DNA from: CAYWWM01 sp965198025
GTDB taxonomy: Bacteria > Acidobacteriota > Terriglobia > 2-12-FULL-54-10
NCBI GenBank assembly: GCA_965198025.1
Contig: OZ240237.1
Coordinates: 3,100,001-3,164,000, forward strand
Length of the DNA: 64,000 bases
Direction of reading: 5' to 3'
Shown here: positions 16,311 to 25,022 of the stretch, in pieces
How positions within the stretch are numbered: position 1 is the stretch's first letter
Layout: the number at the start of each line of letters is the position of its first letter
Notes under the pieces: generated by a model
Database searches by the model: none
What the model saw: the letters and a program-made list of their open reading frames with translations, nothing else
What the model was told of the DNA's origin: nothing
Program-made: the position numbers and the translations under genes

Positions 16311-17897
16311 ATGAATCCAGCGAACGGACTCTCGGGATATGACTGGCTGGCGCTGGGCGTCTATGCGGGAGTACTGGCGCTGAGCGGGACCTGGCTGGGC
16401 CGCAGGAAACAAGCCGGCACGGAAGACTACTTCCTCGCCGGACGTGCGATGCCTGCATGGGCCGTGGCGGTCTCGGTCCTGGCCACGTCACTCTCCGCAG
16501 CGACATTCATCGGGGGTCCGGAACAGGCCTACCGGGGAAACCTGACCTACCTTTCAAGCAACATCGGAGCCGTGATCGCCGCGCTGTTCGTGGCCGGGAT
16601 CATGATCCCGGCGTTCTATCGGCATCGAGTGGCGACCGTGTATGAACTGCTGGAGTTCCGCTTCGGAAAGACAGCGCGCCGGGCCGCGAGCGCAATGTTC
16701 CTGACCGGGAGAGTTTTCGCCAGCGGGGCGCGAATCTTTATTGCCGCCCTGCCTGCCTCACTGATCCTGTACGGAGACCTGGCACCGGCGCACCTCGCAA
16801 CGGCGATCGCGGCCCTCTCGTTGGCCGGCATCACGTACACGCTGGCCGGGGGAGTGCGGAGCGTCATCTGGAGCGACGTGATCCAGACGGTCGTGTTTCT
16901 GGGAGCGGCGGCAGCGGCTGTCTTCCTGCTGTTCCAGAGGATTCCGCTATCGTTCGGCGAAATCCTGGCAGTGCTTGCGGAGCCGGGAACCGGGGAGAGA
17001 TCCAAGCTGGCAGTACTGGAAGCGGGACTCGATTGGAACCGGCCGCACATGGGATTCGATCCGTCCGTGCCGTATACGCTGCTCACGGCATTTACCGGAA
17101 TGGCGCTGCTGAATATCGGAGCCTACGGCACCGACCATGACCTGGCGCAACGGATGCTCACGTGCCGCAGCGCAGCGACAGGAAGCCGGTCGCTGATATT
17201 GGCGATCCTCATCAGCCTGCCGGTGACTTTGCTCTTCCTTGCAATCGGACTGCTGCTCTATATCTTCTACGGATTGCCGGAAGCGATGGGCGCGGCGGCA
17301 CCGGGCTATGTAATCGACGATCAGCGCCAGGTGTTTCTGTCGTTCATTCTGCGCGAATTGCCACCGGGAATGGCGGGCGTGATGCTGGCGGGCTTGCTTG
17401 CGGCGGGGCTGTCGAGCCTGAACTCGGCGTTGAACGCCATGGGGTCATCGTTCGTAAACGACTGGTACCGTGCCGCGGTTCCAGGCCGGGGGGAAGGGCA
17501 TTACCTGCGAGCGGGCCGCTGGGCCGTGACGGGTTGGGGCATCGTGCTGGGCGGGTTTGCAATGGGCTGCGTTCACTGGCAGCAGGCAGCGGGCCAGTCG
17601 TTGATTGATTTTGCCCTGGGCGTGATGGCGTTTGCCTACTCTGGCCTGGTGGCCGTGTTTCTGACGGCGTTGCTCACGCGAAGGGGCAACGGGACAAGCG
17701 CTGTGCTTGCTCTGGCAGCGGGCTTCGTTGCGGTGCTTCTCCTGCAGCCATGGGCTTGGGTTCACTGGACACCGGCCGGGTGGAACGCAACGCAAATCGC
17801 CTTCCCCTGGCAGATCGTGATCGCAACCTCGCTGGCGATGGCGGTTTGTTGCTCCGGGAAACCGCCGGCTGTAGAAGCCAATCAACCGGCACCGTGA
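16311..17897 (+). CDS. Sodium:solute symporter (SSS family)
   Basis: This 528-residue permease has about 13 hydrophobic segments, the normal size for SSS proteins. Conserved early features are visible: the EDYFLAGR motif near residues 42-49 and ATSLSAATFIGGPEQAY in helix 2. The TLAGGVRSVIWSDVIQ segment of helix 6 and the SSLNSALNAMGSSFVNDWY region of helix 9 also match. It uses the sodium gradient to import an organic solute. The start is the ATG at 16311 with a GGGGATAA upstream. It is divergent from the amidohydrolase gene, and the shared 165-bp region suggests joint control of uptake and degradation. Confidence 0.92.
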   Translation: MNPANGLSGYDWLALGVYAGVLALSGTWLGRRKQAGTEDYFLAGRAMPAWAVAVSVLATSLSAATFIGGPEQAYRGNLTYLSSNIGAVIAALFVAGIMIPAFYRHRVATVYELLEFRFGKTARRAASAMFLTGRVFASGARIFIAALPASLILYGDLAPAHLATAIAALSLAGITYTLAGGVRSVIWSDVIQTVVFLGAAAAAVFLLFQRIPLSFGEILAVLAEPGTGERSKLAVLEAGLDWNRPHMGFDPSVPYTLLTAFTGMALLNIGAYGTDHDLAQRMLTCRSAATGSRSLILAILISLPVTLLFLAIGLLLYIFYGLPEAMGAAAPGYVIDDQRQVFLSFILRELPPGMAGVMLAGLLAAGLSSLNSALNAMGSSFVNDWYRAAVPGRGEGHYLRAGRWAVTGWGIVLGGFAMGCVHWQQAAGQSLIDFALGVMAFAYSGLVAVFLTALLTRRGNGTSAVLALAAGFVAVLLLQPWAWVHWTPAGWNATQIAFPWQIVIATSLAMAVCCSGKPPAVEANQPAP

Positions 17898-18038
17898 ATT
17901 GGACAACACGCGGCTTCATTTGGTTTAATTCTTACTTCTGACCCGGCCCGGCCAAAGTTTGTGGGGCCAGTCAGGGAAACAGGATCGTAGCTCGGATCGA
18001 TCGGTTCTTCGGGCAGGTCTTCGGGTGGGTGTTCGGCA

Positions 18039-18683
18039 ATGGATGTGAAACCGCAAGAATTGGCGCACCGCGAGATGTATCGCCTCCTGATCACCTGCGT
18101 GGTGCCCCGGCCAATTGCATGGGTCTCGACGACAGACCGTAAGGGGATCGACAACCTGGCACCGTTCTCATTCTTCAACGTGCTTTGCGCTACGCCCCCG
18201 TTGCTTGGATTCTGTCCCGGGATTCGCGCCAAGGAGCTGCGCGAAGCGCGCGGCACGGCCGTGAAGGACACGTTGCGGAACGTCCGCGAGACCGGCGAGT
18301 TCGTCGTCAACCTGGTCCCGTTCTCTCTGGCGGAGCAGATGAACCTGTCGGCCGGGGAGTACGACGCGACCGTGGACGAGTTTCCAGTGGCGGGAGTGAC
18401 GAAGCGGAAGTCGCAGTTGGTCCGACCGCCGCAGGTGGCGGAGTCTCCCATTAACTTTGAATGTAAGGTGTTTCAGATTCTGGATTTCGGCACGGAGACG
18501 CAGGGCGGGAGTCTGGTGATCGGCGAAGTCGTTCTGGTTCACCTTGCCGAGGAAGTCCTCCGGGACGGGCGAGTTGACGGCCGGTTGGTCGACATGGTGG
18601 GGCGCATGGGCGGCATGGAATACACACGCACGCGCGAACGGTTCCAAATGGAACGCCCCGGCCTCGATCCTCCAGCGAAGTAA
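18039..18683 (+). CDS. Flavin reductase-like FMN-binding protein (DIM6/NTAB family)
   Basis: This 214-residue split-barrel flavoprotein contains VVPRPIAWVSTTD and NLAPFSFFNVLCATPPLLGF, the FMN-binding signature of the flavin-reductase-like family, and ENF-type VVNLVP. Such proteins reduce FMN/FAD with NAD(P)H or use bound FMN for reductive chemistry. The start ATG at 18039 follows a long leader without an excellent ribosome site. It lies 47 bp before an SDR gene on the same strand, so the two probably form an operon following the symporter. It is probably a catabolic flavin supplier. Confidence 0.88.
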   Translation: MDVKPQELAHREMYRLLITCVVPRPIAWVSTTDRKGIDNLAPFSFFNVLCATPPLLGFCPGIRAKELREARGTAVKDTLRNVRETGEFVVNLVPFSLAEQMNLSAGEYDATVDEFPVAGVTKRKSQLVRPPQVAESPINFECKVFQILDFGTETQGGSLVIGEVVLVHLAEEVLRDGRVDGRLVDMVGRMGGMEYTRTRERFQMERPGLDPPAK

Positions 18684-18729
18684 GCCACTCCCACCACCGC
18701 CATCCAGATTCGACACAGGACAACGACAC

Positions 18730-19431
18730 TTGAAACTGCAAGACAAAGTGATCCTGGTTACCGGTGCAGGGAGAGGCATCGGGCGCGCCGTCGCCATGGC
18801 CTACGCACGAGAGGGGGCGCGGCTGGCCCTTTGCGCGCGCACTGCGGACGAACTGGCCAAGACGGTGGGCGAGATTCGTGACCTGAAAGCAGAATGCGAA
18901 GGGTGGCACTGCGACGTCTCCTCGGAAGAAAACGCGGCCGAACTGATCGCGAGGGTGAAACAGAAGTTCGGACGGGTTCACGTCCTGGTCAACAATGCCG
19001 GCGTGATGACGCGAGCGCGCCCCGCCTGGGAACTCGAAGTGGCGAAGTGGGACTACACGATTGCGGTCAACCTGCGTGGGGTCTTCCTGGTGACGCGGGC
19101 CGTGCTGCCCCTGATGATCGAAGCAAAGGGGGGCTCGATCATCAACGTGTCGTCCGCCATCGGCCGCATGGCGTACCCAAACTTCATTGCCTATTCGACC
19201 TCCAAGCACGGCCTGGAAGGATTCACGCAGGCCCTGGCGGCCGAACTCCGCTCCATGCGAATCCGCGTCAATTCCGTAGACCCGGGAACGGTGGCCACCA
19301 AGCTCACCGGCTTTGCGGGAAGCAAACCGGAATCGGTTACCGGCGTGTTCGTTTACCTGGCTTCGGATGTATCGAGAGGAGTTACGGGGCAAATGCTCAG
19401 TTCCTCGCGATGGAAATCGGAGGTGCGCTAG
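18730..19431 (+). CDS. Short-chain dehydrogenase/reductase (SDR)
   Basis: This is a 233-residue classical SDR. The frame is open far upstream, but the protein family begins just before the Rossmann strand, which fits the TTG at 18730 with AGGAC upstream. The NAD(P) motif TGAGRGIG is at 11-18, NNAG at 88-91, the catalytic Ser at 141-142, and YSTSK gives Tyr155 and Lys159. All catalytic residues are present. It would oxidise or reduce an alcohol/ketone with NAD(P). It is the second gene after the flavin reductase. The C-terminus is a little shorter than usual and lacks a normal DGG segment. Confidence 0.88.
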   Translation: MKLQDKVILVTGAGRGIGRAVAMAYAREGARLALCARTADELAKTVGEIRDLKAECEGWHCDVSSEENAAELIARVKQKFGRVHVLVNNAGVMTRARPAWELEVAKWDYTIAVNLRGVFLVTRAVLPLMIEAKGGSIINVSSAIGRMAYPNFIAYSTSKHGLEGFTQALAAELRSMRIRVNSVDPGTVATKLTGFAGSKPESVTGVFVYLASDVSRGVTGQMLSSSRWKSEVR

Positions 19432-19609
19432 AAGTACCGGACGGTGGGAGTGGACCCGGTGTCTCCGGGGACAGAGTTCCGGAATGAGGAGATTCGGAAA
19501 CGGGTCCCCGAGGGTCTTAGGGGCGGCCAAAATTCTACCCCGCAGGTTCACCACATGCGACCAAATCGCGGCATTATTTGACCTTCATTGGTTGCGGGTC
19601 CGTTGAAGG

Positions 19610-20215
19610 TCAGGGGATGCTTTCATACAATCTGCGGGCATCCTCCTGGTAGCCCACCCGGTTTCCCTCGTCGTCAATCATATAACGGATTCGGCGTCCC
19701 TGTTCGTCGAGGATCGAAAGGGTTTGCGGAAAATCCGACGGCGGGGGGTAATCGGCAGGCGCGGAGGCTTCCATAATGTAAAGGCGCCTCATGTGAGGAT
19801 GAATCCCGATATAGCTGCGAGTTTGATCTGGATTCGTGATCTGGAGCTGGATTCCGGCAATGCGGTCGGTTTGAGCATAAGTCATGAGGGTCAGCTCGCC
19901 GCCTCGCTGCAGGAACTGCCAGGCCGTCCAAAGCGCTGATCCGCGATATCCGCCCGCGCCCGCCACTGTTTCGGAGTCATTGTATTTGACGACGGTGAGA
20001 GTATAGGTCGCGGGACCTTCCATTGCGGTATAGACACGGGCCGGGAGGGGCTCGTCGTCCTCGCCATGGTAGGTGATGTCCTGCACGGTAGGCTGACCGG
20101 GAAAGTTGATCTGGAAATACTCCTGGCGATCCACGTACTCGATCCACTCCTGCGCGAATACAGACCCTGCACTCAGCAGAATGAACCCCGCTAACGCGAC
20201 ACGAAACAAGCGCAT
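19610..20215 (-). CDS. Exported hypothetical protein
   Basis: This is a 201-residue protein with a Sec signal (1-21, ending VFAQ) and the start at 20215 supported by GGGAGG. The mature part starts EWIEYVDRQEYFQINFPGQP, a pattern seen in exported proteins of unknown function that look like lipid- or ligand-binding beta proteins. The C-terminus contains GRRIRYMIDDEGNRVGYQEDA. No catalytic motif is recognised. It stands alone between the SDR gene and the tRNA gene. Confidence 0.75.
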   Translation of the reverse strand: MRLFRVALAGFILLSAGSVFAQEWIEYVDRQEYFQINFPGQPTVQDITYHGEDDEPLPARVYTAMEGPATYTLTVVKYNDSETVAGAGGYRGSALWTAWQFLQRGGELTLMTYAQTDRIAGIQLQITNPDQTRSYIGIHPHMRRLYIMEASAPADYPPPSDFPQTLSILDEQGRRIRYMIDDEGNRVGYQEDARRLYESIP

Positions 20216-20399
20216 GGCTCAACCTCCCAGGGAGATAGCTGCGATCATACTGCCACTAAAGAAGGCCGGGCGCAAAGACTTTCTTCGGCCTTTGGGGGCC
20301 TTTGGGAATCCGGTGGACCCGGCATGGGGCAGGCGCCTGTCCAAAAGACATCGCGCGACATTGCTTGAACCAGCAAGCCAAGGAATAGAGAAAATCTGG

Positions 20400-20473
20400 C
20401 GCGCCCGGCCCGACTCGAACGGGCGACCTGCGGATTCGAAGTCCGACGCTCTATCCAACTGAGCTACGGGCGC
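20400..20473 (-). tRNA. tRNA-Arg (anticodon UCG)
   Basis: On the minus strand the 74-nt sequence folds as a complete cloverleaf. The acceptor stem GCGCCCG pairs with CGGGCGC, and the D arm is GCTC/GAGC. The anticodon arm has loop CTTCGAA (anticodon TCG), and the T arm GCCCG-TTCGAGT-CGGGC is intact. CCA is not encoded. It reads CGA codons. No integrase or att-like duplication is seen next to it. Confidence 0.95.
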
Positions 20474-20761
20474 GCGCTTCGTGAGCCCATAGTACGGAAT
20501 GGATTATCCGAAATCAAGTGTATTGTCCAGGTTGCGACAGCGCACCACAATGCAGCAGAGCGCCCCAATCGCACTCCCGGCGATGCTGCAACGGCGTCAA
20601 CAGGAAGGCGGTGCTGCAGCAAGAAATGTTCCCCCGATGCAGGCAAACGCGTATATCATTAGCCTCAGCCGGGAAGGATGCCGGAAACTCCAGTTTGCAC
20701 GAGTCTTTGCAGGAATCAACGCCGGCCAAGGATCGAATGCCGGCGCAGCAGGGAGGCTTCC

Positions 20762-21565
20762 ATGAGAGCTTGGATCGCTGGTTTGTTGGTTGCGTCAACG
20801 CTGGCCATTGGGACAGCCAAGGCGCAATTGTTCCCGTTCAACGAGGTGGGCGTGACCATGGGGCACTGGCACATCGCGTCACACGACGTTGAAGCCAATC
20901 AGGATCTCTTCGTCGCCATGGGCGGCACGCCGGTCCCAAGCCGCAACGTATCCGTCCAGTTCCCCGGCGTTCGCATCAACTTGACTCTGAGGGATACGCC
21001 CGGCTCGGGAGGCACGGCCGGATCGGTGGTGAACCATGTCGGGTTCATTGTGCAGAACGTCCAGGAGCAGGTGGCCCAATGGAAGGCCCAAGGCGTTTCC
21101 GTACTGCCGGGCAACAATGGCCGGCTGGATCAAGCCTACGTCGTGACGCCGGACGGCGTGCGCATCGAAATCCTGGAAGACAGAACGCAGCCCATGCCGA
21201 TTCGGCATGAGCACGTACACTTCGTGCTGCCGGAAGCGGAGGTCTCCAAGGCCCAGGCCTGGTATGCAAAGACTTTTGGCGGGGAGACAGGCACCCGCAA
21301 CAATGCGCCGGTCGTCAATCTTCCGGGCGCCCAACTTCGATTTCGCGGAGCAGACGAAGCACAGGCTCCCACCCTAGGCCGCGTACTGGACCACATCGGC
21401 TTCGACGTGGAGGACCTGCAGGCCTTCGTCAGGAAGATTGAAGCGGAGGGCATCCAACTCGATGAACCGATCCGGACGAACCCGGCGAGCGGGGTCTCAC
21501 TCACCTATATCACCGACCCGTGGGGAACCCGCGTCGAGTTGGTCCAACGGCCCCCCGCACAATAG
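20762..21565 (+). CDS. Exported VOC-superfamily (glyoxalase/dioxygenase fold) protein
   Basis: This 267-residue protein starts at the ATG at 20762, with GGGAGG upstream; the longer frame from 20678 has no support. Residues 1-21 are a signal peptide ending AKAQ. Two tandem VOC half-domains follow, one with GHWHIAS ... VVNHVGFIV and ending IEILED, the second with HEHVHFVLPE ... LDHIGFDV and ending RVELVQ. The paired His and Glu positions suggest metal sites. Secreted VOC proteins are frequent in this phylum, and their substrates are mostly unknown. A strong hairpin lies at 21589-21615 after the stop. Confidence 0.85.
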   Translation: MRAWIAGLLVASTLAIGTAKAQLFPFNEVGVTMGHWHIASHDVEANQDLFVAMGGTPVPSRNVSVQFPGVRINLTLRDTPGSGGTAGSVVNHVGFIVQNVQEQVAQWKAQGVSVLPGNNGRLDQAYVVTPDGVRIEILEDRTQPMPIRHEHVHFVLPEAEVSKAQAWYAKTFGGETGTRNNAPVVNLPGAQLRFRGADEAQAPTLGRVLDHIGFDVEDLQAFVRKIEAEGIQLDEPIRTNPASGVSLTYITDPWGTRVELVQRPPAQ

Positions 21566-21588
21566 AAGTCGGTTCCGCGCATATGCTA

Positions 21589-21615
21589 CCCGGTCCGGCG
21601 TCAGCCCGGACCGGG
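21589..21615 (+). terminator. Strong hairpin, probable terminator of the VOC gene
   Basis: CCCGGTCCGG and CCGGACCGGG form a 10-bp perfect stem with a 7-nt loop, 24 bp after the stop codon. No T-run follows, so intrinsic termination is not certain. Confidence 0.5.
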
Positions 21616-21674
21616 CAACTTGCGTCAACCCTCCGGGTGGCCGCGCCCGGGCGCGTTGTTCTTCCCAGTCCAAC

Positions 21675-21701
21675 ACGGTTCCGGAGTTGTGCGAGCCTGC
21701 T
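21675..21701. repeat. 27-bp imperfect direct repeat, left copy, beside the amidohydrolase gene
   Basis: It matches 23670-23696 at 25 of 27 positions in the same orientation (core CGGTTCCGGAGTT). The two copies bracket the amidohydrolase gene. Confidence 0.7.
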
Positions 21702-21793
21702 TCTCTTGAAACGGTTCGATAACGGTGGAGAAGGCGATGTCGACGAAGTTACGATATGTTTCAGCCTATCGTCAGCTGCAGGAGGAAATGAAA

Positions 21794-23605
21794 ATGCTCA
21801 AAAGAAGTAGTTTCCTGTTATTGATCCTCTGTGTTGTGTGTGAAACGGCCTTGGCCCAAGGCCGGGTAGCCATTGTGGGCGGGACAGCAATCAATGTACG
21901 GGATGGCAGTTTGATACCAGAAGCGGTGGTCGTAATCGAAGGAGACCGGATCGTATCGGTTTCCTCGGAGGGGCAGGCCCCGGCGGATGCAACGGTGGTA
22001 GATGCCAGAGGGAAGTATCTCCTCCCCGGCCTCATTGACGCGCACGTCCATTACAGAGACTGGGCGGCCGAATTGTTCTTGAACCATGGAGTGACCACCG
22101 TGTTGGGAGAAGCCGATGATTGGAGCCGAGCCCAAGCAGCGGGCATTGCAGATGGAACGATCCCGGGACCCAGCTTTTTCCATGACGGCAGGATTGATGG
22201 GGAACGCCAGCCCAGGGACACCTTGCTGAACACCCTTCCCGTCGAACGAGTCTATATCGAGCAAATTTCCTTCCCCTCTCCCAATCGCTTCCGCGATGAA
22301 GACAGGTCCCCGGATGGGAGCAACGTGGTGAGGAATGCCGCAGAAGCACGCGAGTCAATGCGGGCTTACGTGAGCGGCGAGGTCCCGGTTCATTCGATCA
22401 AGCTGAATCATAATCTAAACGCAGAGGCGGTACACGCTATCGTGGAAGAAGCCAACAAGATCAATGTTCCGGTCAAAGGCCACTTTGCGAATGCGCGCCT
22501 GGCTGCCGATGCGGGGGCAAGCGGCCTGGAGCATACTTGGGCGATCGGAGTTTCGCTGGCCGACTTGGGAGCAAGAGAGGAGGCACTGCAAAATGTGTCC
22601 CAGGGGCACATGCCGCCCGTGGAAGCCTTCATGGACATGGAGAAGCTGCCCGAGCTGATTGAATATTTGGTGGAAAAGGGAGTTTCCGTAAACCCCACTT
22701 TTCGGATGACGTTTGCGGGAGTGGATGCTTTCCGGGAGAAAGGTTTTCACCATGAGGAGGTGGACCTGCTCTTTGGTGACTGGCGGCTACGCTACATTCC
22801 GCTGGATTGGAAGTTGGCAAATCTCAAGGAGTTCTGGGAACTGGATATCTGGCACCGGGACGATCTGACGCAATACGACCGGGATTTGTGGGAGCAAGGC
22901 TATAGAAACGCCCAGCACCTGATCAAAGCATTTGTGGATGCCGGGGGGAAGCTCCATGCGGGAACTGACTGCGCAAGCTTCTGTGTTCCTGGATTGAGCC
23001 TGCATCAAGAACTGGAGTTGCTTGTGGATGCGGGGATCACCCCCTTGCAGGCAGTGCAGGCAGCCACGATCTGGTCCGCGAAGTTGATGCGGATGGAGGA
23101 CCGCATCGGAACGATTGAAGAGGGGAGAACCGCCGATATCTTGATTCTAGATGCGAATCCGCTGGAAAATATCCGCAACACCCGCACGATTTCGAGAGTA
23201 ATCAGCAGGGGCCGCATGTTGGATGGCGAGTACCATGCGGACTTCACAAACCCGATTCCGAGCCCTAGTCTGGTAGAAAGCAGCAGCCACTATTTCCCAT
23301 CTCCGCGGATTCGGCAGGCAATGTTGGAAGGAGCTACCGTAACTGTGGAAGGGGCAGGGTTCATTCCGTATTCCTTTGTGGTACTAAACGGGCAAAAGCT
23401 GCAGACGGAATTCATCGACGAATGGCAACTGAAGGCCGACGTGCCTGCCGATCTCTTGAGACCCGGCATGTTCCCAGTGACAGTGGAGAATCCAAATTTT
23501 GCAACAGTGAGGGTCCCCGCTACCGCGCCCGGCCTCTCGCAATCCCGGACCCTTGACCATGTTTCAAACTCCTATTCCTTGTTAGTAACGTCCGGCGACC
23601 GATAG
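21794..23605 (+). CDS. Exported amidohydrolase (imidazolonepropionase/dihydroorotase-like)
   Basis: This is a 603-residue protein. The ATG at 21794 is 8 nt after AGGAGG, while the ATG at 21788 is too close to it. Residues 1-22 are a signal peptide ending ALAQ. The metal motif is DAHVH (His84-x-His86). HFANARLAADAGASGLEHTW carries further metal His residues, and HAGTDCASFCVPGLSL contains the catalytic Asp. A C-terminal IPT-like beta domain (EGATVTVEGAGF) follows the barrel. Exported amidohydrolases of this type cleave cyclic amides or peptides outside the cytoplasm. The gene is less GC-rich than its neighbours and is bracketed by 27-bp direct repeats. Confidence 0.88.
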   Translation: MLKRSSFLLLILCVVCETALAQGRVAIVGGTAINVRDGSLIPEAVVVIEGDRIVSVSSEGQAPADATVVDARGKYLLPGLIDAHVHYRDWAAELFLNHGVTTVLGEADDWSRAQAAGIADGTIPGPSFFHDGRIDGERQPRDTLLNTLPVERVYIEQISFPSPNRFRDEDRSPDGSNVVRNAAEARESMRAYVSGEVPVHSIKLNHNLNAEAVHAIVEEANKINVPVKGHFANARLAADAGASGLEHTWAIGVSLADLGAREEALQNVSQGHMPPVEAFMDMEKLPELIEYLVEKGVSVNPTFRMTFAGVDAFREKGFHHEEVDLLFGDWRLRYIPLDWKLANLKEFWELDIWHRDDLTQYDRDLWEQGYRNAQHLIKAFVDAGGKLHAGTDCASFCVPGLSLHQELELLVDAGITPLQAVQAATIWSAKLMRMEDRIGTIEEGRTADILILDANPLENIRNTRTISRVISRGRMLDGEYHADFTNPIPSPSLVESSSHYFPSPRIRQAMLEGATVTVEGAGFIPYSFVVLNGQKLQTEFIDEWQLKADVPADLLRPGMFPVTVENPNFATVRVPATAPGLSQSRTLDHVSNSYSLLVTSGDR

Positions 23606-23669
23606 ACCAATATACTGCCGAAGACAGAGAAATTCCGGTCCACACGAATGGCAAATGAAGGAGGGAAAA

Positions 23670-23696
23670 ACGGTTCCGGAGTTCTGCGAGCCGGCT
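23670..23696. repeat. 27-bp imperfect direct repeat, right copy
   Basis: Same-orientation partner of 21675-21701, located 65 bp after the amidohydrolase stop codon. Confidence 0.7.
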
Positions 23697-23708
23697 GACC
23701 AGCCGGCT
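23689..23708. terminator. Hairpin between convergent genes
   Basis: AGCCGGCT-GACC-AGCCGGCT forms an 8-bp stem between the amidohydrolase gene (+) and the FmdB gene (-). It could end transcription on either strand, but no clear T-run follows. Confidence 0.4.
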
Positions 23709-23720
23709 GCCTTATCTCGC

Positions 23721-23897
23721 TCAGGTAAAGCGGCCGGCGGAAGGGCCGCATCCGGCGGTTGCGAAGGTCGAGAGCTGCCGCTCGACCTCGTCCGACTGGC
23801 AGGCAGGACACGGTAAGCCGTCGTCGGCGTCTTGCATCCGGCGCAGCTTTTCGAAGCTCTTGCCACAGCACCGGCACAGGTATTCGTAGAGCGGCAT
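23721..23897 (-). CDS. FmdB-family zinc-ribbon protein
   Basis: This 58-residue protein begins MPLYEYLCRCCGKSFEKL and carries a second knuckle PCPAC at residues 29-33. The CxxC/CxxC arrangement and the MPxYEYxC start are characteristic of the FmdB putative regulatory zinc-ribbon family. The ATG is at 23897 and the stop at 23721-23723. These small proteins are thought to act as regulators or as zinc-binding accessory proteins; the target here is unknown. It is transcribed in the same direction as the ferredoxin-MBL gene, which ends 67 bp upstream. Confidence 0.88.
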   Translation of the reverse strand: MPLYEYLCRCCGKSFEKLRRMQDADDGLPCPACQSDEVERQLSTFATAGCGPSAGRFT

Positions 23898-23963
23898 ATT
23901 CTTAAATTCTAACCCATCGGTGACAACTTTGGAATTGCAAGAACGAGAACCTGACCCGATCGG

Positions 23964-24845
23964 TCAGGAAGTCTTCCGCATCCAGGCGAGGCATCGGGTG
24001 AGGGACTCGTGCATTTCCCCGGCACTGGCGTGATGGCGGCGGCCGTGTCCGGGCAAGACCCACTCGAAGCGGTGCTCGAGCAGGCGCTCCATGGATTCGG
24101 TTTGCTTGGGCCAGGAATACCAGCAGTGGCGCAGCGAGGCGGAAAGGCGGCCGCGCTCGGGTGACCACCAGAGATGATCGCCGGCAAAGAGAAACCGGTT
24201 GCGGTCGAGCAGCACGGTGTGGCCGCGCGTGTGGCCGGGCGTGGGAATGGCGAGCAGCTCCGGGGCAATCCAGAGCGGATCGTCGCCTTCCAGAGTGCGT
24301 TCAATGTCGCCGAGCGAGGCCCGCATCTCGCGACGGTGGATGATGCGGTCGCAACCGAAGTGGCGACGGAACCGGGCGTGGTCGGCAACGTCGTCCACGT
24401 GCGAGAGGAACATCCAACGCACGCCGCCCAATTGCTCGATCCGCTGGACCAGCCGCGAGGCATAACGGGGAGAATCGACCAGCACGTTGCCGTCAGGCCG
24501 GACAATCAGGTAACTGGAGGCGCCGAAGGAATCTCCCGAGGCGAAGCCGCAGAAATAGACGTTGTCTTCAATGCACTCGGGGAACGACGCCACCGCTTCG
24601 CCGAGCGGGCGGCGCTGCTCTGTCCCGATGGCGCCAACGGGGCAGGTGACGACGGCCATCAGAGCCCGGTGCACCGTCTCCGGAGCCTCCGGCTGGAGGA
24701 CCACGCGGGCGTGCCCCTCGCCATCGCCGAACGTGGCGGGGGCGATCTCCCGGCACTGGTCGCAGTCAATACAGGTGCGGTCCACGTAGAACTCGCCGGG
24801 AACGTTGCTCGGCCATCGCTTGTGTTTGTTGGCCATGTCATGCAC
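23964..24845 (-). CDS. Ferredoxin / metallo-beta-lactamase-fold fusion protein
   Basis: This is a 293-residue protein (or 290 from the ATG at 24836). Residues 20-75 form a ferredoxin module with C25-x2-C28-x2-C31 and C68-P, enough for one [4Fe-4S] cluster. Residues about 95-290 form an MBL fold. Its metal loop reads SHVDDVADH (149-156) instead of HxHxDH, followed by PGHTRGH (205-209) and AGDH (Asp223). The combination suggests a redox-linked hydrolase or oxidoreductase in the cytoplasm, possibly related to flavodiiron or persulfide chemistry. The substrate is not predictable from sequence. A GTCAGGCA hairpin lies in the leader. Confidence 0.83.
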   Translation of the reverse strand: MHDMANKHKRWPSNVPGEFYVDRTCIDCDQCREIAPATFGDGEGHARVVLQPEAPETVHRALMAVVTCPVGAIGTEQRRPLGEAVASFPECIEDNVYFCGFASGDSFGASSYLIVRPDGNVLVDSPRYASRLVQRIEQLGGVRWMFLSHVDDVADHARFRRHFGCDRIIHRREMRASLGDIERTLEGDDPLWIAPELLAIPTPGHTRGHTVLLDRNRFLFAGDHLWWSPERGRLSASLRHCWYSWPKQTESMERLLEHRFEWVLPGHGRRHHASAGEMHESLTRCLAWMRKTS

Positions 24846-24864
24846 CAGCAGCGAGTTTTTGCGT

Positions 24865-24883
24865 GTCAGGCACTCTGCCTGAC
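24865..24883. repeat. Small palindromic hairpin in the leader of the ferredoxin-MBL gene
   Basis: GTCAGGCA-CTC-TGCCTGAC gives an 8-bp perfect stem with a 3-nt loop about 20 bp upstream of the start codon. It resembles a minimal REP-type hairpin and could also affect translation of the downstream gene. Confidence 0.45.
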
Positions 24884-25022
24884 CGAGGAAAAGTTCTCAG
24901 CCGATCCGCGGCGCGGAAGGCTCGGTCGGCAACAGCACTCAAATTCTATCAAATTACCCTAAGTCCTGCGACCGGGCTTTCTGCCTTGTTACCCCTTCGG
25001 TTTGTGTGACAGAATAGAGGGC

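Noticed and set aside
18544..18729. Upstream extension of the SDR frame
   Set aside because: It overlaps the end of the flavin reductase gene and adds 62 residues before the Rossmann fold. The TTG at 18730 gives the normal family N-terminus.
20400..20473. Possible integration site of a mobile element at tRNA-Arg
   Set aside because: No partial 3' tRNA duplication, integrase or phage-like gene is seen on either side.
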